From JABDQW01 sp942492025 (GTDB taxonomy: Bacteria > Pseudomonadota > Gammaproteobacteria > SZUA-229), in the NCBI GenBank assembly GCA_942492025.1, contig CALODJ010000001.1, positions 62,001 through 126,000 of the forward strand: a DNA stretch of 64,000 bases. Reading direction: 5' to 3'. The notes beneath the pieces are model-generated. The model did no database searches, was not told where the DNA came from, and saw nothing but the letters and a program-made list of their open reading frames with translations. Both the position numbers and the translations under genes were made by a program. Positions 1-10,100 of this stretch are shown in pieces (the stretch's first letter is position 1; each line of letters begins with the position of its first letter).

Positions 1-1363
1 CGTTCGTATTCTGGTCGACAGCGTGGCGGATTGTTACGCTGTGCTCGGTCTCGTGCACGGCAAGTGGCGGCACATTGAAAACGAATTCGATGACTATATC
101 GCCAATCCCAAGGAGAATGGCTATCAGTCACTGCACACGGCCGTACACGGCCCGGCCGGTAAACCGATCGAAGTACAGATCCGCACCCACAAGATGCACG
201 AGTTTGCCGAGCATGGTATTGCGGCGCACTGGCGTTACAAGGAAGGCGGTGGCGTCGACAGTCAACTCGAAGCCGGCATCGAGTCCCTGCGTAAACTGCT
301 CGACCCCAGTCAGACCGAGGACGAGGAGCTGCTGGACAGCTTTCGTACGGAAATGTTTCAGGACCGTGTGTTCGTACTCACACCGGAAGGCCGCGTTATC
401 GACCTGCCCGCAGGCGCGACACCGCTCGATTTTGCCTATGCGGTGCATACCGCGATCGGTCATCGCTGCCGCGGCGCCAAGGTCAATGGTCATATCGTTC
501 AACTCACCTACGAGCTGAAGAACGGTCAACAGGTTGAGATCCTGACGTCTAAGGAGTCGGCGCCCCGGCGTGACTGGATGATCCCGCACCTTGGTTACGT
601 TAAAACTTCGCGTGCGCGCAGTCGTATCAAAAGCTGGTTCAGGAAACAGGATGAGGCCGACAACCTGCGCGATGGCAAGGCGATCTACGAGCGTGAAATA
701 AAACGGCTCGATGTACGCCCGGATATCGCCACGCTGCTGAAACGTCTGAAGCAAAAATCACCCGACGATATCTATATTGGACTGGCACGCGGTGATATCA
801 GCAACGCGCAACTGCTGTCCGCCTTACATGAAAACCTGGCACCCGAAACCGGCGATGAACTGCCACTCGAATCCGTGCCCAGAGCGCTACGCAAGACAAA
901 GCCGTCGGGTGACATCAATGTGCTTGGCGTGGGTAATCTGCTGACGACGATGGCGAATTGCTGCAAACCCGTACCGGGTGACGATATCGTCGGATTTATT
1001 ACCCAGGGTAAAGGTGTGACCATTCATCGCAAGGACTGCACCAACATCCTCAATCTTACAGAGGAGAACAGGCTGCGGCTGGTCGAAGTCGAGTGGGGCG
1101 AACCCGAGGTGCAGACCTATCCCGTGACGCTGTTGATCGAAGCACTCGATCGCCAGGGATTACTCAGCGATATTACACGTACCCTCGCCGATGACAAAGT
1201 TAATGTGATCGCCGTCAACACGCTGTCGGATAAAAAGAACCAGATGGCGCGCATGGCCGTTACCGTAGAAACACGGGACCTGCACCAGCTTCACCGCATC
1301 ATGGACAAGATACATCAGTTACACAATGTCACCGACGTCAAGCGCGGTGCGCATAACGCCTAG
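1..1363 (+). CDS. relA: RelA-type (p)ppGpp synthetase, 5' end outside window
   Basis: GTP pyrophosphokinase that makes (p)ppGpp on starved ribosomes. The reading frame is open to the window edge (frame beginning at base 2), so the N-terminal HD region and the start of the synthetase domain are missing. Visible in order: the synthetase domain with an EFDD acidic motif followed by YIANPKENGYQSLHT, a TGS domain (FVLTPEGRVIDLPAGATPLDFAY), a helical and conserved-cysteine region (MANCCKPVPGDDIVG) and a C-terminal ACT domain. The EFDD motif, in place of the RFKD type of SpoT and bifunctional Rel, is the family hallmark of synthetase-only RelA. It ends in TAG and converges on mlaA. Identification is secure; only the truncated end is unknown. 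Confidence 0.95.
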   Translation, partial: VRILVDSVADCYAVLGLVHGKWRHIENEFDDYIANPKENGYQSLHTAVHGPAGKPIEVQIRTHKMHEFAEHGIAAHWRYKEGGGVDSQLEAGIESLRKLLDPSQTEDEELLDSFRTEMFQDRVFVLTPEGRVIDLPAGATPLDFAYAVHTAIGHRCRGAKVNGHIVQLTYELKNGQQVEILTSKESAPRRDWMIPHLGYVKTSRARSRIKSWFRKQDEADNLRDGKAIYEREIKRLDVRPDIATLLKRLKQKSPDDIYIGLARGDISNAQLLSALHENLAPETGDELPLESVPRALRKTKPSGDINVLGVGNLLTTMANCCKPVPGDDIVGFITQGKGVTIHRKDCTNILNLTEENRLRLVEVEWGEPEVQTYPVTLLIEALDRQGLLSDITRTLADDKVNVIAVNTLSDKKNQMARMAVTVETRDLHQLHRIMDKIHQLHNVTDVKRGAHNA

Positions 1364-1559
1364 GAGCCTGCGCGCTAGAAAGTATCCCTACTGCAAAAGC
1401 GCCACAGCGGTCCATTTATCTGTTCTTTTTCGTTGCGTAGTGCCCACTATGCGCCTCAGAAGAGCAGAAAACTGTCCTCGCCGTGCCACTTTTTCGCTAC
1501 TACGACAACATGAACCGTTCTCTGCGCGGTAACATTTTCATACGCCTTTTTGCGGGCAA

Positions 1560-2438
1560 TCATTTCTTCAAATCCTTTTCAAGATCCTCATCGTCGCTGA
1601 AGATATCATCCTCAGTGTTTCCCTCCGGATCCAGGTCATCCTTGAACAGGCCCTCATCTTCAAACAGCTCATCCTCGCTGAATTCGCCATCAGGCGGCGC
1701 ACCGTCGTGTATCAGGTACGCGCGCCGTTGCAGATAGGCATCGCGCAGAAAGGCGTATTTATCAGGCGCTGTCGCATCGATGATGTCGCCCGCTTTCAAC
1801 AGGCCGGCGCGTTTATCGGTATAGCGTATAACCAGCGCAGTCAGTGTGACGTTCAACTCCTTGTCCTGGAATATCGGATCGAACAGGACCCAGTCGACGG
1901 GTACGGCGAGACCGTCGCGTACCGTGCTGGGGCCGAGGAACGGCAGCACGAAGTAGGGCCCGCTATCGACACCCCAGAAAGCCAGCGTCTGACCGAAGTC
2001 TTCGTTGTACTTGGGCAGGTCGAAGCTGGTAGCAACATCGATGAGGCCCAATAAACCCAGGGTCGTGTTCCAGACAACGCGCGCGGAAGTCGAAGCCGCC
2101 TGATGAAACTTGAGCTGCAGCAGTGAGTTGGCGAAGACGACGATGTCATCCAGATTGTTGAAGAAGTTGGTCACGCCTTTACTGAGCATGTCCGGCATGA
2201 TCCAGTTATAGCCCTTGGCAACAGGTTTCAGGACGGCCCTGTCCATGGTTTCATTGAAGGCGAACATGGAACGGTTATACCGTTCCAGCGGGTCATCCGG
2301 ATTGGGCGGGCCGTCGAGCGTCGCGCAGCCTCCGGCGACCGTCAAGCTGAAAATCAGGATCAGTGCTGCGAACCTGGGGAATGCCTTTAGTCCGCCTGTC
2401 GCTGCACGGTCCCACGCTAATGAACGCAAGTCAAACAT
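1560..2438 (-). CDS. mlaA: MlaA/VacJ outer-membrane lipoprotein
   Basis: Outer-membrane lipoprotein of the Mla system, which removes mislocalised phospholipids from the outer leaflet. The predicted 292-residue protein has a hydrophobic signal ending in a VAGGC lipobox (Cys near residue 37), then the family core with DPLERYNRSMFAFNE, PYFVLPFLGPSTVRDG and YIDKR-like helices, and a very acidic C-terminal tail (EDDIFSDDEDLEKD). An in-frame ATG 51 bases upstream (2489) is possible, but it would put 37 more polar residues before the signal. Neither start has a clear ribosome site. The mlaBCDEF genes are not in the window, so it stands alone, converging with relA. Confidence 0.9.
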   Translation of the reverse strand: MFDLRSLAWDRAATGGLKAFPRFAALILIFSLTVAGGCATLDGPPNPDDPLERYNRSMFAFNETMDRAVLKPVAKGYNWIMPDMLSKGVTNFFNNLDDIVVFANSLLQLKFHQAASTSARVVWNTTLGLLGLIDVATSFDLPKYNEDFGQTLAFWGVDSGPYFVLPFLGPSTVRDGLAVPVDWVLFDPIFQDKELNVTLTALVIRYTDKRAGLLKAGDIIDATAPDKYAFLRDAYLQRRAYLIHDGAPPDGEFSEDELFEDEGLFKDDLDPEGNTEDDIFSDDEDLEKDLKK

Positions 2439-2507
2439 GTTTTTGTTGTTTTGTTTCGTCAGTTTGAATGTATTTGCTACTAGAGACATTTAATTGAGCA
2501 ACAGTGT

Positions 2508-2739
2508 CCACAGATTAACGCGGATGAACACAGATAAATGCCAATGATTTCTCAGGTCCGGTTACCCCTGAACAAACATCGTAGGGTGCGCCGCGCGCAC
2601 CATGAACGTGTCCGTCGAATGTTTCATGCAGGTGCGCACGGTGCACGCTACGGCTATATACCCTGACTGGCTTGTCTGCATGACATCGCCAGGCAGCAAA
2701 ACAATAAAAATATCCGTGTTCATCTGCGTTCATCTATGG
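2508..2739. repeat. Inverted-repeat element with nested GC-rich hairpin
   Basis: The 29-base ends (2508-2536 and 2711-2739) are near-perfect inverted repeats containing AACGCGGATGAACACAGAT. Inside lies a second inverted pair, 2581-2601 and 2631-2651, built on TAGGGTGCGCCGCGCGCACC. The same GC-rich unit recurs at 6819-6839 and 28420-28440/28475-28495. No coding capacity. It looks like a small non-autonomous element with another repeat nested in it, filling the gap between lpxB and mlaA. Confidence 0.75.
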
Positions 2740-2759
2740 ACTTATAATCGTGCGCGTCA

Positions 2760-3926
2760 TTACTTCGCTTCATCCGCACTGCGTTTATTATTATCAAGCA
2801 TGTCATACGCCAGCTGCGCAATATGGGTCGTACCGTGGCTGTCACCGAGCTTGCTGCGCACATGTGACAGTTCGCTGCGCATCCTTTCGTTATAGTCGCG
2901 GTTGGACAAAATATGCACGATTTCTGCTGCAATTTTTTTCGGCCTGGCCTTGCCCTGCAGAAACTCCCTGACCACATCCTTGCCGGCGACGATGTTGACC
3001 AGGCCGATGCGTTCGATACTGACGATAAACTTCAGAATGAAATACGACAGCCAGGATATCTTGTAGACGATCGCCATCGGTACACCCATCAGCGCGATTT
3101 CCAGTGTGGCCGTGCCTGAGGCGGTGACGATGGCATCGCAGGCCTGCATCACATCATATACCCGACCGTTGATCACCGTGATGCGGAGATCGATGATGTC
3201 TTCGAGGAACGGGTCGAGCACGTCATCGCTCAGCGATTCCGCGAGCGGCAACACAAACTGCACCTCGGGACTATATTTCAACAGCTGCTTCGCGGTCGCC
3301 AGTTGTATCGGCAGCACGCGTTTGATTTCACCGCGGCGGCTGCCGGGGAACAGGCCGATGGTGGTCTGATCATCCAGTTCCAATAGCTCGCGCGCCTGTG
3401 CGGTACTCTTGTCGGCAACGACTTCTTCGACCAGCGGATGGCCGGTGAATTCGACGGGCACATTCGCGTCTTTGTACAGATCGACTTCGAACGGCAAAAT
3501 CACCGCCATCTGGTCGACGATGGCCCCCATCTTGTAGACGCGCTTCGGGCGCCAGGCCCAGACCTGGGGACCGATATAGAACAGGACCTTGATGCCGATC
3601 GATTTCGCATAGGCGGCCAGGCGCTGGTTGAACTCCTGGTAATCGACCAGTATCAGCAGGTCTGGGGGCGTGTCGGTAATCGTGCGTTTGATCTGTTCGA
3701 GCACGCCCTTGATCATGCGGTAATTGGCCAGTACTTCGAACAGACCAACCACGGCCAGTTCGGAGGCATCGAAAATAACCTCGACACCGGCGCGGCGCAT
3801 GTTGTCGCCGCCCATGCCCCTGAGTTTCAGGCCGGCGTCTAGCTGCAGCAGCGACCGGGCCAGGTGTGATGCATGCAGGTCACCCGAGGCCTCGCCGGCA
3901 ACGATAAATACTGTTTGACCGGGCAA
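2760..3926 (-). CDS. lpxB: Lipid-A-disaccharide synthase
   Basis: GT19 glycosyltransferase that joins UDP-2,3-diacylglucosamine with lipid X to form the lipid A disaccharide at the inner membrane. At 388 residues it has normal length. Seen: N-terminal FIVAGEASGDLHASHL, LILVDYQEFNQRLA, FYIGPQVWAWRPKR and the nucleotide-binding GLFPGSRRGEI and ASGTATLEIALMGVPM regions. The start is TTG at 3924-3926, directly abutting the TAA of gnnB (3927-3929), which implies translational coupling. It is the last gene of a gnnA-gnnB-lpxB unit. The neighbours suggest that its substrates here carry amide-linked 3-acyl groups (inference). Confidence 0.95.
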   Translation of the reverse strand: MPGQTVFIVAGEASGDLHASHLARSLLQLDAGLKLRGMGGDNMRRAGVEVIFDASELAVVGLFEVLANYRMIKGVLEQIKRTITDTPPDLLILVDYQEFNQRLAAYAKSIGIKVLFYIGPQVWAWRPKRVYKMGAIVDQMAVILPFEVDLYKDANVPVEFTGHPLVEEVVADKSTAQARELLELDDQTTIGLFPGSRRGEIKRVLPIQLATAKQLLKYSPEVQFVLPLAESLSDDVLDPFLEDIIDLRITVINGRVYDVMQACDAIVTASGTATLEIALMGVPMAIVYKISWLSYFILKFIVSIERIGLVNIVAGKDVVREFLQGKARPKKIAAEIVHILSNRDYNERMRSELSHVRSKLGDSHGTTHIAQLAYDMLDNNKRSADEAK

Positions 3927-5021
3927 TTACAGGGCGCCCTTGATGACATCAGCGATCATGTCGATTTTTTCATCTTCCAGTTCCGGGTAGACCGGCAGCG
4001 AAAAACACTTTTCGGCAACGGCCTCGGTGACCGGCAGATGAACGTCACGGTAGGCCTCCATGTAGACTTCCTGTTTGTGCAGCGGAATAGGGTAGTACAC
4101 CGCGCAGGCTATGCCTTGTTCCTGCAATGCCTGCATGATGCGGTCACGGTCTTCGTGTAAGAGCGTGTACTGATGATAGATGTGCAGGCCGATACCATCT
4201 TCGTAGGTGGTCTGGATGCTGGTGTCGGCCAGCGCGTTCGAGTAGCGGTGCGCGACCCGACGGCGGTTATGATTGTAGTCATCGATGTGCTTCAGCTTGA
4301 TGCGCAGGATGATGGCCTGCAGTTCATCCAGCCGGCTGTTGTAGCCGATCACGTTGTGATGGTAACGCTCGCGGCTGCCGTGGTTGCGCAGCACACGCAG
4401 TTCATGCGCGCCCTGTGCGTTGTTGGTCGTGATCAGGCCTCCGTCACCGAAGCAGCCCAGGTTCTTGCTGGGGAAAAAGCTGAATGCCCCAAAGTCGCCA
4501 AAGCTGCCGGTCATATGATCATCGATATGAGCACCGAACGACTGCGCGCAGTCCTCGACGATGAGCAGGTCTTTGGCGTCGCACAAGGTCCTCAAGGCAT
4601 TCATGTTCACCGGCTGGCCGAACAGGTGCACCGGGATCACCGCCCGGGTCTTATCGGTGATGGCCTGTTCGACCCGGTTGATATCGATGTTAAAGGTGTA
4701 GGGATCGATATCCACGAACACCGGGATGGCGCCGAGGTAGCTGATGGCTTCGGCGGTGGCAATAAACGTGAACGGCGTGGTGATGACTTCGTCACCGGCG
4801 CCGATACCGGCGGCCGCCAGTGCCAGATGCAGCGCATCGGTCCCCGAGGCGACACCGATCGCGTGTTCGACCCCGAGATATTCCGCGGCTTCTTTTTCGA
4901 AGGCCTGCACGTTGGGCCCGAGAATGAACTGGGTCGCGGACAGCGCATCGATCAGGGCCGTATCGATTTCATCTTTAAGCGTGAGATACTGACCCTTGAG
5001 GTCGACCATCGGGATATTCAT
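3927..5021 (-). CDS. gnnB: GnnB-like sugar-nucleotide aminotransferase (DegT/DnrJ/EryC1/StrS)
   Basis: PLP-dependent aminotransferase of 364 residues. Family landmarks are DALHLALAAAGIGAGDEVI, FTFIATAEAISYLGA, the EDCAQSFGA aspartate that contacts PLP, and FSFFPSKNLGCFGDGG with the PLP lysine in PSKN. On its own it could be any 3-oxo sugar aminotransferase (WbpE, GnnB, DesV type). Its position between a Gfo/Idh oxidoreductase and lpxB matches the arrangement known from Acidithiobacillus ferrooxidans, where GnnA oxidises UDP-GlcNAc at C3 and GnnB aminates it to UDP-GlcNAc3N for lipid A. Family assignment is certain; the exact substrate is inferred from context. Confidence 0.82.
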   Translation of the reverse strand: MNIPMVDLKGQYLTLKDEIDTALIDALSATQFILGPNVQAFEKEAAEYLGVEHAIGVASGTDALHLALAAAGIGAGDEVITTPFTFIATAEAISYLGAIPVFVDIDPYTFNIDINRVEQAITDKTRAVIPVHLFGQPVNMNALRTLCDAKDLLIVEDCAQSFGAHIDDHMTGSFGDFGAFSFFPSKNLGCFGDGGLITTNNAQGAHELRVLRNHGSRERYHHNVIGYNSRLDELQAIILRIKLKHIDDYNHNRRRVAHRYSNALADTSIQTTYEDGIGLHIYHQYTLLHEDRDRIMQALQEQGIACAVYYPIPLHKQEVYMEAYRDVHLPVTEAVAEKCFSLPVYPELEDEKIDMIADVIKGAL

Positions 5022-5069
5022 AAAAATGTGTCCTTGTTGGTTGGCCCTTGTGCATCTATTTGGGCGCGT

Positions 5070-6008
5070 TTATTTGTCTTTGAGCAGTGCGGAAATCCGT
5101 ATCGCCGCATCCAGCGCACGACGACCATCCAGTCCATCAACCAGAACGGGCACACCGTGCTGGATGGAATTCAGGAACGCGGCTATCTCCAGGTTGAGCG
5201 CATCACTATCATCGTAGGTCGATTCCTCGCCAATGATCTCCGGGATACCCGGGTGCATTTCCTTGTCGCCTTTCTTGTAAATGTTCAGTATGCGGTTGTG
5301 GAAATCCACCGAGATATAAGCATTGCTCTGGAAGATGCGCATCTTGCGTTCGGTCTTGGTGCTGACGCGGCTGGCGGTGACATTGGCCACGCAGCCGTTT
5401 TCGAATTCGAGCCGGACGTTGGCGATATCGGTACTGCCGGTCAATACCGGTGTGCCCGATGCGCGCATTTCCTTGATATCGGATTTGACGATATCGAGGA
5501 TGATATCGATGTCGTGGATCATCAGATCGAGGATCACATTCACATCGGTGGCGCGTGGGTTGAACGGGGCCAGTCGGTGGGATTCGATGAAGGTCGGCGT
5601 TTCCAGCGTGTCGCCCAGATCCATCAGTGCGGCATTAAAACGTTCGAGGTGGCCCACCTGAATCATAAGGTCATGCGACAGCGCGAGTTCGATCAGGTCG
5701 TCGGCCTGATCGACGGTCACGGTGATCGGTTTCTCGATCAACACATGGCAGCCGTGTTCCAGAAAGTCACGCGCAATCGGATGATGCAGTGTGGTGGGTG
5801 TCGCGATGCTAACCGCATCCACCCTGTCGAGTAATTCATGATAATCCGTCAGCGCCTCTACGCCATGCTTGTCTGCGATGGCCTTGGCGGTGTCGGCGTT
5901 AGCGTCAACCACAGCGACCAGTTCGCTGTTGTCCAGTGCCGCATATTTGTCCGCGTGGAACTTCCCCAGGTAACCTACGCCAATAACGGCGGTTTTTAGC
6001 TTGCTCAT
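5070..6008 (-). CDS. gnnA: GnnA-like UDP-GlcNAc 3-dehydrogenase (Gfo/Idh/MocA)
   Basis: NAD-dependent oxidoreductase of 312 residues. The N-terminal Rossmann motif is VIGVGYLGKFHADKY (residues 8-22), followed by VDANADTAKA, ATPTTLHHPIA, the catalytic-lysine motif EKPITV and the family's C-terminal beta-sheet domain with HDIDIILDIV. Oxidation of the sugar C3 hydroxyl provides the ketone for the aminotransferase just downstream (48-base gap). The gnnA-gnnB-lpxB order supports a role in UDP-GlcNAc3N synthesis rather than O-antigen. Unlike the A. ferrooxidans cluster, lpxA does not precede it; rnhB starts divergently 60 bases away. Confidence 0.82.
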   Translation of the reverse strand: MSKLKTAVIGVGYLGKFHADKYAALDNSELVAVVDANADTAKAIADKHGVEALTDYHELLDRVDAVSIATPTTLHHPIARDFLEHGCHVLIEKPITVTVDQADDLIELALSHDLMIQVGHLERFNAALMDLGDTLETPTFIESHRLAPFNPRATDVNVILDLMIHDIDIILDIVKSDIKEMRASGTPVLTGSTDIANVRLEFENGCVANVTASRVSTKTERKMRIFQSNAYISVDFHNRILNIYKKGDKEMHPGIPEIIGEESTYDDSDALNLEIAAFLNSIQHGVPVLVDGLDGRRALDAAIRISALLKDK

Positions 6009-6068
6009 TTCGGTGTTTTCTTCTTATGATACGGTCAGAATAATAATAACAAAGGCGATTCTACCGGA

Positions 6069-6707
6069 ATGAATACGATATTTCAGGACGAACTACCCGT
6101 CGTCGATGGCCTGCTGGCGGGTGTCGACGAGGCTGGCCGTGGCCCGCTGGTCGGTAACGTGGTCGCGGCCGCCGTGATCCTCGATAATAACAAACCCATC
6201 GACGGCCTGGCTGATTCGAAAAAACTGAGCGCAAAACGCCGCGAGCAACTCGCCGAACAGATCCGCGATTACGCCATCGCCTGGCGCGTGATCAGCATCG
6301 ATGCCGCCATGATCGATCGCATCAACATCCTGCAGGCCACGCTGCTGGCGATGAAACAGGCCGTCGAACAGCTCAACATCACTCCCGACCACGTCTTCAT
6401 CGACGGCAACCGCTGCCCGCGAATCGACGTACCGGCAACCGCCATCGTCAAAGGCGATCAACGCGTCGCCGAAATCAGCGCCGCCTCGATCCTGGCCAAA
6501 GTCGAACGCGACGCCCAGATGCAGGTATTACACGAAGCCTATCCACAGTACGGCTTCGACAAGCACAAGGGTTACCCGACCAAAGCACACGTCGAAGCGT
6601 TGGCTCAGCATGGGCCCTGTCCGCAGCACCGCATCAGTTTCAGACCCGTTCGCGAGTGCCGAGCGACGAGTAACCGGAGGTATCAGGTACCAGAAACGAG
6701 TTCCTGA
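6069..6707 (+). CDS. rnhB: Ribonuclease HII
   Basis: Endonuclease that removes ribonucleotides and RNA primers from DNA-RNA hybrids. The 212-residue protein shows the RNase HII signature VDEAGRGPLVG (catalytic Asp and Glu), LADSKKLS, FIDGN and VKGDQRVAEISAASILAKV, then YGFDKHKGYPTKAH. The C-terminal twenty or so residues (after RISFRPVREC) are poorly conserved and may be an extension. It lies divergent to gnnA and upstream of dnaE in the same direction, the usual gammaproteobacterial rnhB-dnaE order, but nearly 500 bases separate the two here. Confidence 0.94.
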   Translation: MNTIFQDELPVVDGLLAGVDEAGRGPLVGNVVAAAVILDNNKPIDGLADSKKLSAKRREQLAEQIRDYAIAWRVISIDAAMIDRINILQATLLAMKQAVEQLNITPDHVFIDGNRCPRIDVPATAIVKGDQRVAEISAASILAKVERDAQMQVLHEAYPQYGFDKHKGYPTKAHVEALAQHGPCPQHRISFRPVRECRATSNRRYQVPETSS

Positions 6708-7195
6708 CTTCGAGCGGCTTCAGCCGCGAATTGCTCGCGCAGATGAATGGAATTCGTGGCTATAGGCGCTCCCTCAAACAATGACTTTCCATTAGTGTCT
6801 ATCTTACTGACAATTCACGGTGCGCGCGGCGCACCCTACGAATATCGTTCAGGCGTTACTCGCCGTTGACGAAGTGGTTATCGCAGCCAGCAGCGCGGCC
6901 GGTTGATGTGTTCATGGTGCTGCTCATCTGGCCGTTCTTGATGCGTCTAGAATCTAGTAAATGCTTTAAGAAAGTATGTTAAGTGATTGTTATAAATGGG
7001 CTATCACAGGCTGGATGTCGCCTAAACCTGGTCGACTTCGGGTAGACCACACACCGCGCACATAAACATACAAACCCATCTTCGCTAATGCCATGAGCTG
7101 GGTTACACTAGCATGGTTGCCTGCCACCTGAATCAAACCAACAACAACACCGGTGGCAGCAAGCAGGCAACAACCAGAATAACAAGAGGCACGAT
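6708..7195. other. rnhB-dnaE gap with one GC-rich repeat copy
   Basis: A 488-base gap. It contains one copy of the GC-rich unit (6819-6839, GGTGCGCGCGGCGCACCCTA), the same sequence seen as an inverted pair at 2581-2651 and 28420-28495. No convincing gene is seen. The dnaE ribosome site (AGAGG near 7184) lies at the right end. Confidence 0.6.
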
Positions 7196-10100
7196 TTGAC
7201 CGCATCATCCAAATCCAACCATCCCGAAACCGAACAGACCGAGTCCGAATCACCCGGGTCCGAAACCCCGAAGTTCGTCCACCTGCGGGTCCACACCGAA
7301 TATTCGCTGGTCGACGGCACGGTGCGCGTCAAGCCGCTGATGGCTCAGCTTGCCGAGCAGAAGATGCCGGCAGTGGCGCTGACCGATCAGGGCAACCTGT
7401 TCGCGATGGTCAAGTTCTACAAAGCCGCACTGGGCGCCGGCATCAAGCCGGTGATCGGCGTCGATGCCTGGGTCAACGACGCCGACAGTCAGGCGCAGCC
7501 GTACCGGATGTTGCTGCTGTGCCAGAACAACGACGGCTATCAAAACCTGTCCGAACTGGTTTCGAAGAGCTACCTAAAAGGTCAGCACCGCGGCATCCCG
7601 GTGATCCAGACCGACTGGATCCACGAACACAGCGACGGCCTGATCGCACTCTCTGGCGGCAGGGAAGGCGACATCGGTCGAGCGCTGGTCGCAGGTAATC
7701 CAAAAGAAGCCGAGCAGCGTTTGCAGCAATGGCTGGCCACCTTCGGTGATCGCTACTATATCGAGCTGCAGCGCACCGGCCGTGAGAACGAGGAACATTA
7801 TATTCATCAGGCCGTGAATCTCGCGTTGAAAACGGACACCCCGGTGGTGGCCACCAACGACGTGCGTTTCCTCAAAGCCTCTGACTTTGACGCCCACGAA
7901 GTGCGCGTCTGCATCCACGAAGGCCGCACACTGGATGACCCGCGGCGCACGAAGAACTACAGCGAGCAGCAGTACCTGCGCAGCAGCGAGGAAATGCAGG
8001 CGTTGTTCGAGGACGTCCCCGAGGCCTTGGAGAACACGGTCGAGGTCGCGAAGCGCTGCAACCTCGAAGTCCGCCTCGGCGAGAGCTTCCTGCCGCAGTT
8101 CCCGATCCCGGAAGGCGAGACCACCGACAGCTACTTCACCCGCGTGTCCAAAGAGGGCCTGGAAAAACGTCTCGACGTGCTGCTCGACAGAGGCGCCGAG
8201 GATTACGCCGAGCGCAGGCGAGCCTACGAAGAGCGACTGCAGGTCGAGATGGACGTGATCATCAACATGGGCTTTCCCGGCTACTTCCTGATCGTGGCCG
8301 ACTTCATCCAGTGGTCTAAAGACAACGGCATACCGGTCGGCCCGGGCCGCGGTTCCGGCGCTGGCTCGTTAGTTGCCTATGCATTGAAGATCACCGATCT
8401 CGATCCACTCGAGTTCGACCTGCTGTTCGAGCGCTTCCTGAACCCGGAACGCGTGTCGCTACCGGACTTCGACGTCGACTTCTGCATGGATCGCCGCGAT
8501 GAAGTCATCGACTACGTCGCGCGCACCTACGGCCGCGATAGCGTGTCGCAGATCATCACCTACGGCACCATGGCCGCGAAGGCAGTGGTGCGTGATGTCG
8601 GCCGCGTGATGGGCCAGCCCTACGGCTTCGTCGATCGTATCGCCAAGATGATCCCGTTCGAAATTGGCATGACGCTGACAAAAGCGCTGGAAGAATCGGA
8701 TGACCTGAAGAAGGCCTACGACGAAGAAGAAGACGTGCACGGCATCATCGATATGGCGCTGTCGCTCGAAGGCCTGGCGCGTAACGCCGGCAAGCACGCT
8801 GGCGGTGTGGTGATCTCGCCGACGGTGCTGACCGACTTCACCCCGCTGTACTGTGAAGAGGGCGGCAACAGCGTGGTCACCCAGTTTGACAAGGACGATG
8901 TCGAGAGCGTCGGCCTGGTCAAGTTCGACTTCCTCGGTCTGCGCACGCTGACCATCATCGACTGGGCAGTGAAGCACATCAACCGCCGCCGCGAGAAAGA
9001 GGGCGCCAGTGAAGAAGAAAAGGCACTACTGGATATCGCCGCGGTGCCGCTGGATGACCCCGACGCCTTCAAGCTGCTGCAGGCCGCCAACACCACCGCG
9101 GTGTTCCAGCTCGAATCGCGCGGCATGAAAGACCTGATCACACGCCTGCAGCCGGACACCTTCGAAGACATCGTCGCGCTGGTGGCGCTGTTCCGTCCCG
9201 GCCCGCTGCAGTCCGGCATGGTGGATGACTTCATCAACCGCAAGCACGGCCGCATGGCGGTGGACTACCCACACCCAGATCTGGAACCGATCCTGAAGCC
9301 GACCTACGGCGTGATCCTGTACCAGGAACAGGTCATGCAGATCGCGCAGGTGCTGGCCGGCTACTCACTCGGCGGCGCCGACATGCTGCGCCGCGCGATG
9401 GGCAAGAAGAAACCGGAGGTGATGGCCGAGCAGCGCGAAATCTTCATGAAGGGCGCGACCGAGCGCGGCGTCGACGCCGATAACGCGACCTACATCTTCG
9501 ACCTGATGGAGAAGTTCGCTGGTTACGGTTTCAACAAATCACATTCGGCGGCCTATGCTTTGCTGTCTTACCACACTGCCTGGCTCAAGCACCATTACCC
9601 GGCCGAGTTCATGGCCGCGGTGCTGTCATCGGACATGGACAACACCGACAAGGTGGTCGGCCTGATCGAGGACTGCCACAAGCAGAACCTGGAAGTGCGC
9701 CCGCCGGACATCAACGAGTCCGTGTATCAATTCAGCGTGCACGATCCCAAAACTGTGATCTACGGGCTCGGTGCCATTAAAGGAGTAGGGGGCGCCGCAC
9801 TCGACGGCATTATCGAGGAGCGCGAAGCCAATGGCCCGTTTAAAGACCTGTACGATTTCTGCAAACGCAACGACACGCGCAAAGTCAACCGCCGCGTGAT
9901 GGAAGCTTTGATCAAGGCCGGCGCGCTCGACGCGCTAGGCAGCAACCGTGCATCACTCATGGCCAGCCTGAACAACGCAATGCAACTGGCCGAACAACAC
10001 CACGCCGATGAAAAGGCCGGGCAGAACGACCTGTTTGGCGGCGGCGGCGCTCCCGAACAGCAGACCACGGTGCACGTGGTCGAAGTCGACGACTGGGAAG

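Noticed and set aside
4173..5834. 553-codon plus-strand open frame
   Set aside because: It lies entirely antisense to gnnB and gnnA, which have full family motifs; the sequence (many His/Asp/Val, no domain) is a GC-driven shadow.
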